A stretch of 64,000 nt of DNA from Nocardioides euryhalodurans (GTDB taxonomy: Bacteria > Actinomycetota > Actinomycetes > Propionibacteriales > Nocardioidaceae): NCBI RefSeq assembly GCF_004564375.1, contig NZ_CP038267.1, positions 1,614,501-1,678,500 on the forward strand, given 5' to 3'. Shown here one piece after another: positions 10,226-18,305 of this stretch (positions are counted from its first letter, which is position 1; the number at the start of each line of letters is the position of its first letter). The notes beneath the pieces were generated by a model that saw nothing but the letters and a program-made list of their open reading frames with translations, made no database searches and had not been told where the DNA came from. Made by a program: the position numbers and the translations under genes.

Positions 10226-10290
10226 GGATGGTCCGCCGCCGGAAGCATCATCTCGCGGCCCGAGGTGACGCACCGGGCGGCGGACCATCC
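10226..10290. repeat. Intergenic inverted repeat between MoxR and VWA genes
   Basis: Arms GGATGGTCCGCCGCC (10226-10240) and its perfect complement (10276-10290) enclose 35 nt. The hairpin would sit in the MoxR-VWA transcript just upstream of the VWA start, where it may reduce or process downstream expression (inference). Confidence 0.75.
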
Positions 10291-10295
10291 GAGAC

Positions 10296-11684
10296 TCAGC
10301 CATAGACCGTCTCCGCCCCGTCGGACTCCTTGCCGATCCGGCGCGCGAGGTAGAGCCCCTCGAGGGCGAGCTCGATCGCCGCGGCCCGGGTGCCGTCGTC
10401 GGTCGCGCCGAGCCGGTCGCAGACCTCGTCGTAGAGCTCCGACTCCCCCAGCACGGGGAGCCCGGCGAGGAAGTCGCGGGCCGAGACCTGGGCCCCGGTC
10501 GTGACCATCCGGCCCTCCTCGATCGCCTCGACGAGCAGCGCCAGGTCGATCCCTCGCAGGTGGTGGCGTACGGTCTCGGCGGTCGCGGTCCGCAGCAGGT
10601 GGGTGAGGACCTCGTGCTCGCGGCCCTCCTCGCCGCTCTCGAACTCGATCTTGCCGCCGAGCACGTCGACGGCGGTCTCGAGGTCGACCACCCTCGCGAC
10701 CGGTCGTTCCTCGCCCTGCCGGGTGGCGCGGTGGAGCGCGGCCGCGGCGATGGTCTCCGCTCCGGCGATCGCGAACCGGGCCGAGACCCCGGACCGCTGG
10801 TCGACGCTGCCCGACCGCCGCAGGTTGCGGGTGAACCGCGCCAGCGTCTCCAGCAGGTGGTCGGGAACCTCGGCGACGAGGTGCGCCTCCTGTCGGATCA
10901 CGGCGAGCTCGTCGTCGAGCTCGGTCGGGTAGTGGGTACGGATCTCCGCGCCGAAGCGGTCCTTGAGCGGGGTGATGATCCGCCCGCGGTTGGTGTAGTC
11001 CTCCGGGTTGGCGCTCGCCACCACCAGCACGTCGAGCGGCAGCCGCAGCACGTAGCCGCGGATCTGGATGTCGCGCTCCTCCATCACGTTGAGCATCGCC
11101 ACCTGGATCCGCTCGGCGAGGTCGGGCAGCTCGTTGATGGCGACGATGCCGCGGTGGGAGCGCGGGATCAGCCCGAAGTGGATGGTCTCCGGGTCACCGA
11201 GGTGCCGACCCTCGGCCACCTTCATCGGGTCGACGTCGCCGATCAGGTCGGCGACGGACGTGTCGGGAGTCGCGAGCTTCTCGGCGTACCGCTCGTCGCG
11301 GTGGCGCCAGGTGACAGGCAGGTCGTCGCCGAGCTCCTCGGCCCGGCGGCGGGAGGCAGGACCGACGGGCTCGTACGGGTGCTCGCCGAGCTCGGAGCCG
11401 GCGATGACCGGGCTCCACTCGTCGAGCAGCCCGGCCAGCGAGCGCAGCAGCCGGGTCTTGCCCTGGCCGCGCTCACCGAGGAGCACCACGTCGTGCCCGG
11501 CGATCAGGGCACGCTCGAGCTGGGGGACGACCGTGTCGTCGAAGCCGTGGAGCCCGGGCCACGGGTCCTCGCCGGCGGCGAGCTTCGCCAGCAGGTTGTC
11601 GCGGATCTCCTGGCGGAGGGGCTTGAGCTGGTGCCCGGTCGCGCGGAGGCCGCCGAGGGTCGTGTTCTCGGGTGCGTGAGTCAC
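10296..11684 (-). CDS. MoxR-type AAA+ ATPase (magnesium-chelatase-like)
   Basis: A 462-residue AAA+ protein. Walker A is GERGQGKT at residues 70-77; the Walker B region reads GIVAINELPDL, where asparagine replaces the usual aspartate of the DE pair; the sensor segment is VVASANPEDYTNRGRIITPLKDRFG. This is the MoxR/ChlI type that works with the VWA protein encoded downstream. GTG start at 11684, with no strong ribosome binding site. Confidence 0.87.
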   Translation of the reverse strand: MTHAPENTTLGGLRATGHQLKPLRQEIRDNLLAKLAAGEDPWPGLHGFDDTVVPQLERALIAGHDVVLLGERGQGKTRLLRSLAGLLDEWSPVIAGSELGEHPYEPVGPASRRRAEELGDDLPVTWRHRDERYAEKLATPDTSVADLIGDVDPMKVAEGRHLGDPETIHFGLIPRSHRGIVAINELPDLAERIQVAMLNVMEERDIQIRGYVLRLPLDVLVVASANPEDYTNRGRIITPLKDRFGAEIRTHYPTELDDELAVIRQEAHLVAEVPDHLLETLARFTRNLRRSGSVDQRSGVSARFAIAGAETIAAAALHRATRQGEERPVARVVDLETAVDVLGGKIEFESGEEGREHEVLTHLLRTATAETVRHHLRGIDLALLVEAIEEGRMVTTGAQVSARDFLAGLPVLGESELYDEVCDRLGATDDGTRAAAIELALEGLYLARRIGKESDGAETVYG

Positions 11685-11706
11685 CCGTTCACGCTAGCCC
11701 CGCAGG

Positions 11707-12483
11707 TCAAGCCTCCGGGTCGGTACGGCGGCGCCCGCCCCAGATCAGCAGCAGCGCCCCGAGGGCCACGAGCACGGTGGCCGCACCCGCGACCGTACGG
11801 GCCCCGGCCGCAGGGGTGGCCGGCTCGGGCACGCCCCCGTCGACCGCCACGGGGACGCAGCTCGCGGATCCGCTGACGGTGACCACGGCCGCGCGCTCGC
11901 AGTCCTCGTCGTCCGGGGCGTCCTGGGTGGTCGTCGCGTCCTCGGTGGTCGTGGCCTGCACCCCGCAGACGTCGACCTCACCGGAGGGGCCGACCTGCGA
12001 GAGCGTGGTCACCAGGTCCAGGGTGGCCTGCGCGCGCATGCCCTGCTGCCCGGCCAGGTCCGCGACGGAGACGCCGACCTGGACGGCCTGCACCTCTCCG
12101 GGGGCCAGGTCCGGGCCGGTGGCCAGGAGGTGGCAGACCGCGCCGCCGAGGGCGCCCGTCGACACGGTGTCGCCGACGGCGAGCTCGAAGGTCAGGGCCT
12201 GCTCGAAGGCGTTGCTGCCGGCGGTGTCCACCAGCGAGACCGTGGTCCGCGCGACGTGGGGCGAGGTGTTCTTCACGTAGTACGTGCGGGTCGCGCCGGT
12301 CCGCGGCACGAACGGGCCGGCGTCGTGGAACAGGGCCTGCGACAGCTGGGTGCGGAACGGGCCGTCCGGGCTGGTGCTGACGAGCAGCTCGGCGTGCTCG
12401 GCGTACGCCGGCGGGGCGGTGAGCAGCAGCGGCGCGAGCAGTGCCGGGATCGCCAGCAGCGACCGGGCGCGGCCCCGGCTCAT
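11707..12483 (-). CDS. Secreted, C-terminally membrane-anchored protein of the TasA/SipW operon
   Basis: A 258-residue protein starting at the ATG at 12483, which overlaps the stop of the signal peptidase gene (ATGA). An ordinary signal peptide ends at APPAYA (residue ~28); an extracellular beta-rich region follows, then a low-complexity stretch (TTTEDATTTQDAPDDED) and a final helix TVAGAATVLVALGALLLIWGG followed by arginines. No LPxTG motif is visible, so I infer a single-span anchor. Last of four genes; it may display or anchor the TasA-like material. No family recognised. Confidence 0.75.
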   Translation of the reverse strand: MSRGRARSLLAIPALLAPLLLTAPPAYAEHAELLVSTSPDGPFRTQLSQALFHDAGPFVPRTGATRTYYVKNTSPHVARTTVSLVDTAGSNAFEQALTFELAVGDTVSTGALGGAVCHLLATGPDLAPGEVQAVQVGVSVADLAGQQGMRAQATLDLVTTLSQVGPSGEVDVCGVQATTTEDATTTQDAPDDEDCERAAVVTVSGSASCVPVAVDGGVPEPATPAAGARTVAGAATVLVALGALLLIWGGRRRTDPEA

Positions 12484-13013
12484 GCCGGCACCTTCTCGCG
12501 GCGGCGACGCTCGACCAGACCACCGGCGAGCAGCACCCCGCCGTAGAGCAGGAGGGCGACCGCGAAGAGGTTGATCGCGGTCCTCACCCAGCCGCCGGCC
12601 AGCCACACGGAGACGTAGCCGACCAGGGGCACCGAGTACCAGACCTCGCCCCGCACCTGGTCGGCCGAGACCGGTTCGAGGTCGACGGTGTCGTTGTTGT
12701 CGCCCTTCGTGACGAACTGCTTGCCCTCCGCGCCGAAGGCGAACCCGTCGATCCGGTGGGTGGTCAGCCGCGGGTCGTCGGAGACGGGCTGGAAGGTGAT
12801 GACGTCACCGATCGCGAGCTCGTCGGTGTCGACCGGACGCACGACGACGACCGAGCCGATGTCGTACGTCGGCTCCATCGAGCCGCTCAGCACGGTGAGG
12901 GGACGCGCGCCGGTCGCCTTCGGCACCAGGATCAGGGCTGCTCCGGCAGTGACGACGCCGATCAGCAGCGCCCAGCTCAGCGCCTTGGCCACCCTGGCCC
13001 TCACGGTCGTCAC
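12480..13013 (-). CDS. SipW-like (ER/archaeal-type) signal peptidase I
   Basis: A 177-residue membrane peptidase of family S26. A transmembrane helix lies near residues 11-29; the catalytic serine is in LSGSMEPTYDIGS (S45), and a histidine in TTHRIDGF (H86) replaces the lysine of ordinary LepB enzymes, so this is the Ser-His ER/SipW type. A second helix lies near 147-169. The GTG start at 13013 overlaps the upstream stop (GTGA). It lies in an operon with two proteins carrying TasA-type signals, which are the expected substrates. Confidence 0.88.
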   Translation of the reverse strand: MTTVRARVAKALSWALLIGVVTAGAALILVPKATGARPLTVLSGSMEPTYDIGSVVVVRPVDTDELAIGDVITFQPVSDDPRLTTHRIDGFAFGAEGKQFVTKGDNNDTVDLEPVSADQVRGEVWYSVPLVGYVSVWLAGGWVRTAINLFAVALLLYGGVLLAGGLVERRRREKVPA

Positions 13014-13825
13014 GGTGTCACCTCGGAGCAGGCGTGGTTGCCTGCGCCGTTCCCGGTCCGGACCAGCCGGAGCGTGTTGCTCCAGGATGAGGTCCCGCCG
13101 GCGTTGGTGGCCCTGACCCGCCAGTAGCGCGTGGAGCCGGACGGCATGGCTGCCGTGTAGGGCGAGGTGTGGGCAGGGGGCGCCGGGACGGCCGAGAAGC
13201 TGGGGTCCGCGTTCGTGGTCGTGGAGCGGTAGACCGTGTAGGTCTCCCCGCTGACGGCCGTCCAGGTGAAGGCTCGGTTCCCGTTGCTCACGAAGTCCCC
13301 GCAGCTCAGGTCCGGCGGGCTGGGCGGGAGCGTCACCGTCACCGGCACGGTCACCTGGGCGCTCGGGGTGGTCCACCCGGCCGACGGCCGCTGGACGCCG
13401 CCGAGGGCGAGCGTCACGTTGCCCGGTGTGGCGGTGGCCGAGGACACCACGCGCACGCACAGCGTCACGTTGGCGGCGGTGGGGGTCGTGTCGATCTGCA
13501 CCGACGCGGCTCCGGGGCAGGACGTGCCGACGGTGGCGGTCACCCCGGACGGGGTGCTCACGACGGTCGCGGTGATCCGCTGCTGCAGCGTCTTGCCCAG
13601 GGAGGTGTCGTCCACGACGAAGGTGGTCGTGGCTGCGGACCCGGCGGTCCGGGTCAGGCTGACGCCGGCCGGGGAGGTCGCGGTGAAGGTCAGGCGCCCG
13701 GAGCTCACCGAGCTCGCGGCGAGTGGCTCCTGGTCCTGCCAGGACGCGCGCGTCGACCCCGTGGTGGCGCCCCCGACGAGGAGGGCGCCGACCACGGCGA
13801 CGAGGAGCGGGATCCTGGGCGACAT
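13010..13825 (-). CDS. Exported protein with SipW-dependent-type signal and Fn3-like domain
   Basis: A 271-residue protein. A hydrophobic N-terminus (residues 5-22) leads to STRASWQDQEPL, which matches the W/F-x-D-x-E pattern following SipW-type signals. Residues ~40-165 are beta-rich, with two cysteines (102 and 122) that could form a disulfide. Residues ~170-260 resemble a fibronectin type III domain (AFTWTAVSGETYTVYRS, TRYWRVRATNAGGTSSWS). Probably a surface or fibre accessory protein; second gene of the operon. Confidence 0.75.
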   Translation of the reverse strand: MSPRIPLLVAVVGALLVGGATTGSTRASWQDQEPLAASSVSSGRLTFTATSPAGVSLTRTAGSAATTTFVVDDTSLGKTLQQRITATVVSTPSGVTATVGTSCPGAASVQIDTTPTAANVTLCVRVVSSATATPGNVTLALGGVQRPSAGWTTPSAQVTVPVTVTLPPSPPDLSCGDFVSNGNRAFTWTAVSGETYTVYRSTTTNADPSFSAVPAPPAHTSPYTAAMPSGSTRYWRVRATNAGGTSSWSNTLRLVRTGNGAGNHACSEVTP

Positions 13826-13841
13826 GACGGTCCGGCGCGGA

Positions 13842-14375
13842 TCAGCTCTGGCTGATCGTGAAGGCAGCCGCGGGCAGCGTGGCGGCCTTGTTCTGGTCGG
13901 TCTGCCCGGAGGTGCCGGACGGGAGGGTGTAGGTCACCACGGCGGTGAGCGTCGCGGTGCCGAACGGCGCGTTGAACGCGAACTGGTTGGAGCCCGGCGC
14001 GGTCTCGGTGACCGAGCTGCTGCTGGAGGTGACCGCGACGCTGTGGGTCAGGCCGGCGAAGGTGCTCGTCAGCGAGGGCTTGACGTAGGCGATGGTGCCC
14101 GCGAGCTTCTTGCCGCTCGCCTTGACCGTGAAGGTCTGGGTGTAGGTGACCTTGTCACCGGGGACCATCTTGTCGGCGGCGGTCCAGTCGTTGGCCGCGC
14201 CGGTGTTGGCGTCGTCGTAGGTGCCGGCGCTGGTGGCGATGTCGAGCTCGCCGGACTGCACACCGTTCTCGGCCAGGTTCTCGCTGTCGCTCCAGAGGGC
14301 GTAGGTGCCGAAGCCGCCCATCAGCAGTGCGATGCCGGTGGCCCCGGCGACCGATCCCTTGATCATCTTGTTCAT
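13842..14375 (-). CDS. TasA/camelysin-like exported protein with alternate-type signal peptide
   Basis: A 177-residue protein. The N-terminus MNKMIKGSVAGATGIALLMGG, then GTYALWSDSENLAE (residues 23-36), is the actinobacterial alternate signal peptide type linked to SipW-like peptidases and resembles the GTxAxFSDxE hallmark of TasA and camelysin. The mature part is a serine/threonine-rich beta-sandwich with no cysteine. First gene of a four-gene operon with its cognate peptidase, so it is the likely major structural subunit, possibly fibre-forming as TasA is in Bacillus (inference). Confidence 0.82.
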   Translation of the reverse strand: MNKMIKGSVAGATGIALLMGGFGTYALWSDSENLAENGVQSGELDIATSAGTYDDANTGAANDWTAADKMVPGDKVTYTQTFTVKASGKKLAGTIAYVKPSLTSTFAGLTHSVAVTSSSSSVTETAPGSNQFAFNAPFGTATLTAVVTYTLPSGTSGQTDQNKAATLPAAAFTISQS

Positions 14376-14556
14376 GTCGTGTCCCCACTCGTGTGCGGCT
14401 CCACGCCGGAACCGTCACGAGGAGTCTTGTGGCGCGAACAGGTGAACTAGGCGCGGATTCAACGACCGTTCCACGCTCGTGGGGATCTCGTTACCGACAG
14501 GAACACTTGCGGACCGAGGCCCACAGCGATCGTCCCCATCTCGGTGCGCCGGCGCT

Positions 14557-14593
14557 CCGGGACGGTGGTCCCGGACGTAGTCCGTCCGGACTA
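14557..14593 (-). terminator. Paired hairpins downstream of the cystathionine beta-synthase gene
   Basis: Two adjacent perfect hairpins, CCGGGAC-ggtg-GTCCCGG (14557-14574) and TAGTCCG-tc-CGGACTA (14578-14593), lie 20-56 bp past the cbs stop on the - strand. The space between them and the TasA-like start at 14375 must hold the promoter of the export operon; I see no convincing -35/-10 pair there. Confidence 0.6.
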
Positions 14594-14612
14594 GTCCGTC
14601 ACGGACGATCGG

Positions 14613-15998
14613 TCAGCTGCTGGCCAGGAACGCGAGCAGATCCTGTCTCGTGAGCACCCCGACGGGCTTGCCGTCCTCGTGCACGAGCACAGCGTCGGCG
14701 TCCTCGAGCATCCCCACGGCGGCCTGCGCGGGCTCGGTGGAGCCGATGGTGGGCAGGGCCGCGGACATGTGCTCCTCGACGGCGTCGGTCAGCTTGGCGT
14801 GACCGGCGAAGAGTGCGTCGAGCAGGGTGCGCTCGGAGACCGAGCCGGCCACCTCGGCGGCGACGATCGGGGGCTCCGCGCGGACGACCGGCATCTGCGA
14901 GACGCCGTACTCCTGCAGGATCGCGACCGCCTCGGCGATGGTCTCGCTCGGGTGGGTGTGGACCAGGTCGGGCAGCCGCCCGGTCTTGCCGCGGAGCACC
15001 TCGCCGACCGTCTTGTGGTCGGCCTCCTCCGAGCCGGTCGCGAAGCCGTACTGGGCGAGCCACTCGTCGTTGAAGACCTTGGTGAGGTAGCCGCGACCGG
15101 AGTCGGGCAGCAGGACCACGATCACCGCGTCGGTACGTCCCTCGGCAGCCAGCTCGTGGGCCAGCTGCCGGGCGGCGTACGCGGCCATGCCGCAGGAGCC
15201 GCCGACGAGCAGCGCCTCCTCGCGGGCGAGCCGGCGGGTGAAGGCGAAGGAGTCGGCGTCGGAGACCTCGATGATCCGGTCTGCGATGCCGCGGTCGTAG
15301 GTCTCGGGCCAGAAGTCCTCGCCGACGCCCTCGACGAGGTAGGGGCGGCCGGTGCCGCCGGAGTAGACCGAGCCGGCGGGGTCGGCGCCGATCACCTGGA
15401 CGTCGGGGTTCTGCTCCTTGAGGTAGCGGCCGGTGCCGCTGATGGTGCCGCCGGTGCCGACGCCGCACACGAAGTGGGTGATCTTCCCGTCCGTCTGCTC
15501 CCAGATCTCCGGACCGGTGGTCTCGTAGTGGGAACGCGGGTTGTGCGGGTTGGAGTACTGGTCGGGCTTCCAGGCACCCGGCTGCGAGGCGAGCCGGTCG
15601 CTGACGTTGTAGTAGGAGTCGGGGTGCTCGGGGGCGACCGCGGTGGGGCAGACGACCACCTCGGCGCCGTACGCCTTGAGCACGTTGCGCTTGTCCTCGC
15701 TGACCTTGTCCGGACACACGAAGACGCACTTGTAGCCCTTCTCCTGGGCCACCATGGCCAGCCCGACACCGGTGTTGCCCGACGTCGGCTCGACGATGGT
15801 GCCGCCGGGCTGCAGCGCGCCCGAGGCCTCGGCCGCCTCGATCATCCGGGTCGCGATCCGGTCCTTCACGGAGCCGCCGGGGTTGAGGTACTCGACCTTG
15901 CCGAGCACCAGCGGCGCCTCCAGCCCGTCCATCGAGCGCCGCAGGCGCACGAGCGGGGTGTTGCCGATCAGGTCCAGGAGCGAGTTCACGTACTGCAC
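14613..15998 (-). CDS. cbs: Cystathionine beta-synthase
   Basis: A 461-residue PLP enzyme joining homocysteine and serine (or O-acetylserine) in transsulfuration. The fold II catalytic domain carries the PLP lysine in NPGGSVKDR (K45), the substrate loop PTSGNTGVG and the phosphate-binding GVGTGGTISG. A C-terminal tandem CBS pair covers about residues 340-460 (GYGVSQMPVV near the start, KPVGVLTRQDLLAFLASS at the end). Length matches actinobacterial CBS. The GTG start at 15998 gives MQYVNSLLDLIGNTPLVRL; longer upstream readings run into the divergent SGNH gene. Confidence 0.93.
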   Translation of the reverse strand: MQYVNSLLDLIGNTPLVRLRRSMDGLEAPLVLGKVEYLNPGGSVKDRIATRMIEAAEASGALQPGGTIVEPTSGNTGVGLAMVAQEKGYKCVFVCPDKVSEDKRNVLKAYGAEVVVCPTAVAPEHPDSYYNVSDRLASQPGAWKPDQYSNPHNPRSHYETTGPEIWEQTDGKITHFVCGVGTGGTISGTGRYLKEQNPDVQVIGADPAGSVYSGGTGRPYLVEGVGEDFWPETYDRGIADRIIEVSDADSFAFTRRLAREEALLVGGSCGMAAYAARQLAHELAAEGRTDAVIVVLLPDSGRGYLTKVFNDEWLAQYGFATGSEEADHKTVGEVLRGKTGRLPDLVHTHPSETIAEAVAILQEYGVSQMPVVRAEPPIVAAEVAGSVSERTLLDALFAGHAKLTDAVEEHMSAALPTIGSTEPAQAAVGMLEDADAVLVHEDGKPVGVLTRQDLLAFLASS

Positions 15999-16061
15999 CC
16001 GGCCAACGATAGAGCGGGGGAACCCGCCACGGCGCATTCCCGGGCTCCGTAGAGTTGTCGT

Positions 16062-17105
16062 GTGGGGAACGCTGCAGCCGCTCGCAAGCTGGCCTCCGCC
16101 GCTGCGTTCGGCGGTGGCGGCCTCTCCGCGCTCGGACTCGGCCTCTACGGCCTGCTCCGGACGGAGGCCAAGCTCGCCCGCCGCGCGATCGGGCAGACGC
16201 GGGAGACGCCGCCGCCCGACGCCACCGGGTGGTACGGCCGCGGCCGTCCCGGTCCGGCGGTCAAGGTGGCGCTGCTCGGCGACTCCAGCGCCGCCGGCTA
16301 CGGCGTCGACCGGGTCGAGGAAACCCCGGGCGCCCACCTCGCGAGCGGGCTCGCGGTGCGCGCGGACCGACGCGTCCACCTGCGGGAGTTCGCGGTCGTC
16401 GGGGCGGAGTCGAGCCACCTCGTCCGGCAGGTCGACGCCGCGCTGCCGACCGGCCCGGACCTCGCCGTGATCCTGATCGGTGTCAACGACATCACCCACC
16501 AGGTCCGCCCCGCCACGTCGGTCCGCAACCTCTCCGAGGCCGTACGCCGGCTCCGCGAGGCCGGAGCCGAGGTCGTGGTCGGCACCTGTCCCGACCTCGG
16601 CACCATCCGGCCGATCCCGCCGCCGCTCAAGCAGGTGGCCCGGGTCTGGTCGCGCCGGCTGGCCGCCGCCCAGACGATCGCGGTCGTCGAGGAGGGAGGA
16701 CGTACGGTCTCGCTGAGTTCGATCCTGGGGCCCGAGTTCGACGCCGCGCCGGCGCTGCTCTTCGGCCCGGACCGCTTCCACCCCTCCGCCGACGGCTACC
16801 GCGCGCTGGCCGAGGTGCTCCTCCCCTCCGCGCTCGCCGCCCTCGGGCTCGGCCCGGACGCCGCCGAGGCGCCCGAGGCGGTCCGCGGCGAGGGGCTGCG
16901 TCCGGTGGCGAGCGCAGCGGTCGAGGCGGTCCGGGTTCCCGGCACCGAGCTCGACGGGGTCGAGGTCGCCGGCTCGCGCCGCGGCGTCCGCGGGCTGTGG
17001 GTGGAGCTGCGGCACCGCCGACGCCACCCGGGCACCGACAGCGAGGCACCGGAGCCGACCGAGCCCAGCCACGCCGACGACACCGCGGACACCGCCCGGA
17101 CGTGA
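16062..17105 (+). CDS. SGNH/GDSL-family hydrolase with N-terminal membrane segment
   Basis: A 347-residue putative esterase/lipase. Residues 10-32 form a hydrophobic segment. Block I is LLGDSSAAGYG with the nucleophile S75; block III is GVNDITH; the block V Asp-x-x-His is in DRFHPSADGYRAL. The C-terminal ~100 residues are an acidic, alanine-rich tail of no recognised family. GTG start at 16062, divergent from cbs with 63 bp between them. Probably acts outside or at the membrane; substrate unknown. Confidence 0.85.
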   Translation: MGNAAAARKLASAAAFGGGGLSALGLGLYGLLRTEAKLARRAIGQTRETPPPDATGWYGRGRPGPAVKVALLGDSSAAGYGVDRVEETPGAHLASGLAVRADRRVHLREFAVVGAESSHLVRQVDAALPTGPDLAVILIGVNDITHQVRPATSVRNLSEAVRRLREAGAEVVVGTCPDLGTIRPIPPPLKQVARVWSRRLAAAQTIAVVEEGGRTVSLSSILGPEFDAAPALLFGPDRFHPSADGYRALAEVLLPSALAALGLGPDAAEAPEAVRGEGLRPVASAAVEAVRVPGTELDGVEVAGSRRGVRGLWVELRHRRRHPGTDSEAPEPTEPSHADDTADTART

Positions 17106-17106
17106 C

Positions 17107-17138
17107 GAACGGCCCGCCGGGCCACCGGCGGGCCGTTC
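17107..17138. terminator. Bidirectional hairpin terminator
   Basis: Perfect arms GAACGGCCCGCCGG (17107-17120) and its complement (17125-17138) surround a 4-nt loop. The hairpin begins 2 bp after the SGNH gene stop and sits 21 bp from the stop of the convergent Bax inhibitor gene. Confidence 0.85.
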
Positions 17139-17159
17139 GCCCGAAGCTGTCGCCGCGGG

Positions 17160-18038
17160 TCAGTCCTGGCTGAAGATCGCCAGGATCCGGAGCAGGTTGG
17201 TGTAGATCCACACCAGGCTGACGGTCAGCGCGAACGCCGCCCGCCACGACTCGCGCTCCTCGATGCCCGCCGCGATCCCCTGCTCGACGAAGTCGAAGTC
17301 GAGGATCAGCATGAAGACACCGAGCACGAGGCCGGCGAACGAGAAGAGCAGGCCGGCACCGCCGAAGCCGAGGAAGCCCACCGCGTTGCCGAACATGCCG
17401 AGCACGACCTCGAGCAGGCCGAGGGCGACCATGCCGAACATCGCGGCGATCACGAACGTACGGAACCGCTGGCCGACCTTGATGTCGAAGAACTTGTAGG
17501 CGGCGAGGGTGCCGGCGAAGGCCGCGAAGGTGCCGAGGACGGCCTGCATGACGATGTTGTCGCCGAGACTGCTGTTCTCGGGCACGAAGGCGGCGTCGAT
17601 GAACTTGCTGAACGCACCGAGCGCCACGCCCTCGAGGGCACAGAAGGCGAGCACCAGCCCGGGGCTGACGACCCGCTTGAAGGAGTTGACCATTGAGAGG
17701 CCGAAGGCACCGAAGGAGCCGACCATCAGCGCGAGGTAGAGGTTGCCCATCTGCGCGTCGCTGCCCCGGACGTCACCGGTCCACCACCAGGTGAGCGCGG
17801 CGGTCACGATGACGACGGCCAGCGAGATGCCGGTCTTCTGGACGACCGAGTCGATGGTCATCCGCTCGCCGGAGTGGACCGGCGCCTGGGTGTCGGCGTA
17901 GCCGGTCGGGGTCTGGCCGTAGCCGTCGAAGGCCGCGCCGTTGCCGGGGTAGGTCTGGTTGCCGTAGGCGTTGGTCCCCTGCGCTGCGGTCCCGTTGAAC
18001 GCGTCGGATCGGCGGAACACGGGGTTGTTGCTCTGCAT
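17160..18038 (-). CDS. Bax inhibitor-1/YccA family membrane protein
   Basis: A 292-residue protein with a cytoplasmic N-terminal tail of ~85 residues rich in Gly, Asn, Thr and Gln, followed by seven hydrophobic helices ending in FALTVSLVWIYTNLLRILAIFSQD, the usual C-terminus of actinobacterial BI-1 homologues. Family members are membrane channels or ion-leak proteins; bacterial function is poorly defined. ATG start with AAGGAGGAG a few bases upstream. Confidence 0.9.
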   Translation of the reverse strand: MQSNNPVFRRSDAFNGTAAQGTNAYGNQTYPGNGAAFDGYGQTPTGYADTQAPVHSGERMTIDSVVQKTGISLAVVIVTAALTWWWTGDVRGSDAQMGNLYLALMVGSFGAFGLSMVNSFKRVVSPGLVLAFCALEGVALGAFSKFIDAAFVPENSSLGDNIVMQAVLGTFAAFAGTLAAYKFFDIKVGQRFRTFVIAAMFGMVALGLLEVVLGMFGNAVGFLGFGGAGLLFSFAGLVLGVFMLILDFDFVEQGIAAGIEERESWRAAFALTVSLVWIYTNLLRILAIFSQD

Positions 18039-18181
18039 GGTCTCCTCCTTGGAGGCCTGGCAGCCATCGATCTGATGGCTCGCCCAACTTCTGGCCAGTC
18101 TAGTTGGCTCGTGCAGGGAGAACGAGCGTGGCCGGTGCCCTGTTCCTCCGCGCGGCGGTCTCTAAGAAACTTCTCATCCGG

Positions 18182-18255
18182 TGCCCCCGGTGGGGGTCGA
18201 ACCCACACTGAGTCGCTTTTAAGGCGACTTCCTCTGCCGGTTGGGATACGGGGGC
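18182..18255 (-). tRNA. tRNA with UAA anticodon but short variable arm (nominally tRNA-Leu)
   Basis: A clear cloverleaf of 74 nt: acceptor GCCCCCG/CGGGGGC with discriminator A; anticodon stem GTCGC/GCGAC with loop CTTAAAA; a 5-nt variable region TCAGT; T arm GTGGG-TTCGACC-CCCAC. The anticodon is UAA (bases 18219-18221), which reads the leucine codon UUA. Bacterial tRNA-Leu is class II with a long variable arm, but this body is class I, so its true amino acid is uncertain. The D stem has only three pairs. CCA is not encoded. Confidence 0.88.
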
Positions 18256-18305
18256 GCAGCGCAGCACCTCGCCAGCGCCACGCATTGTGGCAGCCCGCGC
18301 CCCGT

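Noticed and set aside
15999..17072. Upstream extension of the cbs reading frame across the SGNH gene
   Set aside because: The frame stays open only because of high GC; the added residues are low-complexity and overlap a clear SGNH hydrolase on the other strand, while normal CBS starts at 15998.
18182..18305. tRNA as attachment site of an integrated element
   Set aside because: No integrase gene and no repeated tRNA 3' end are visible in the window.
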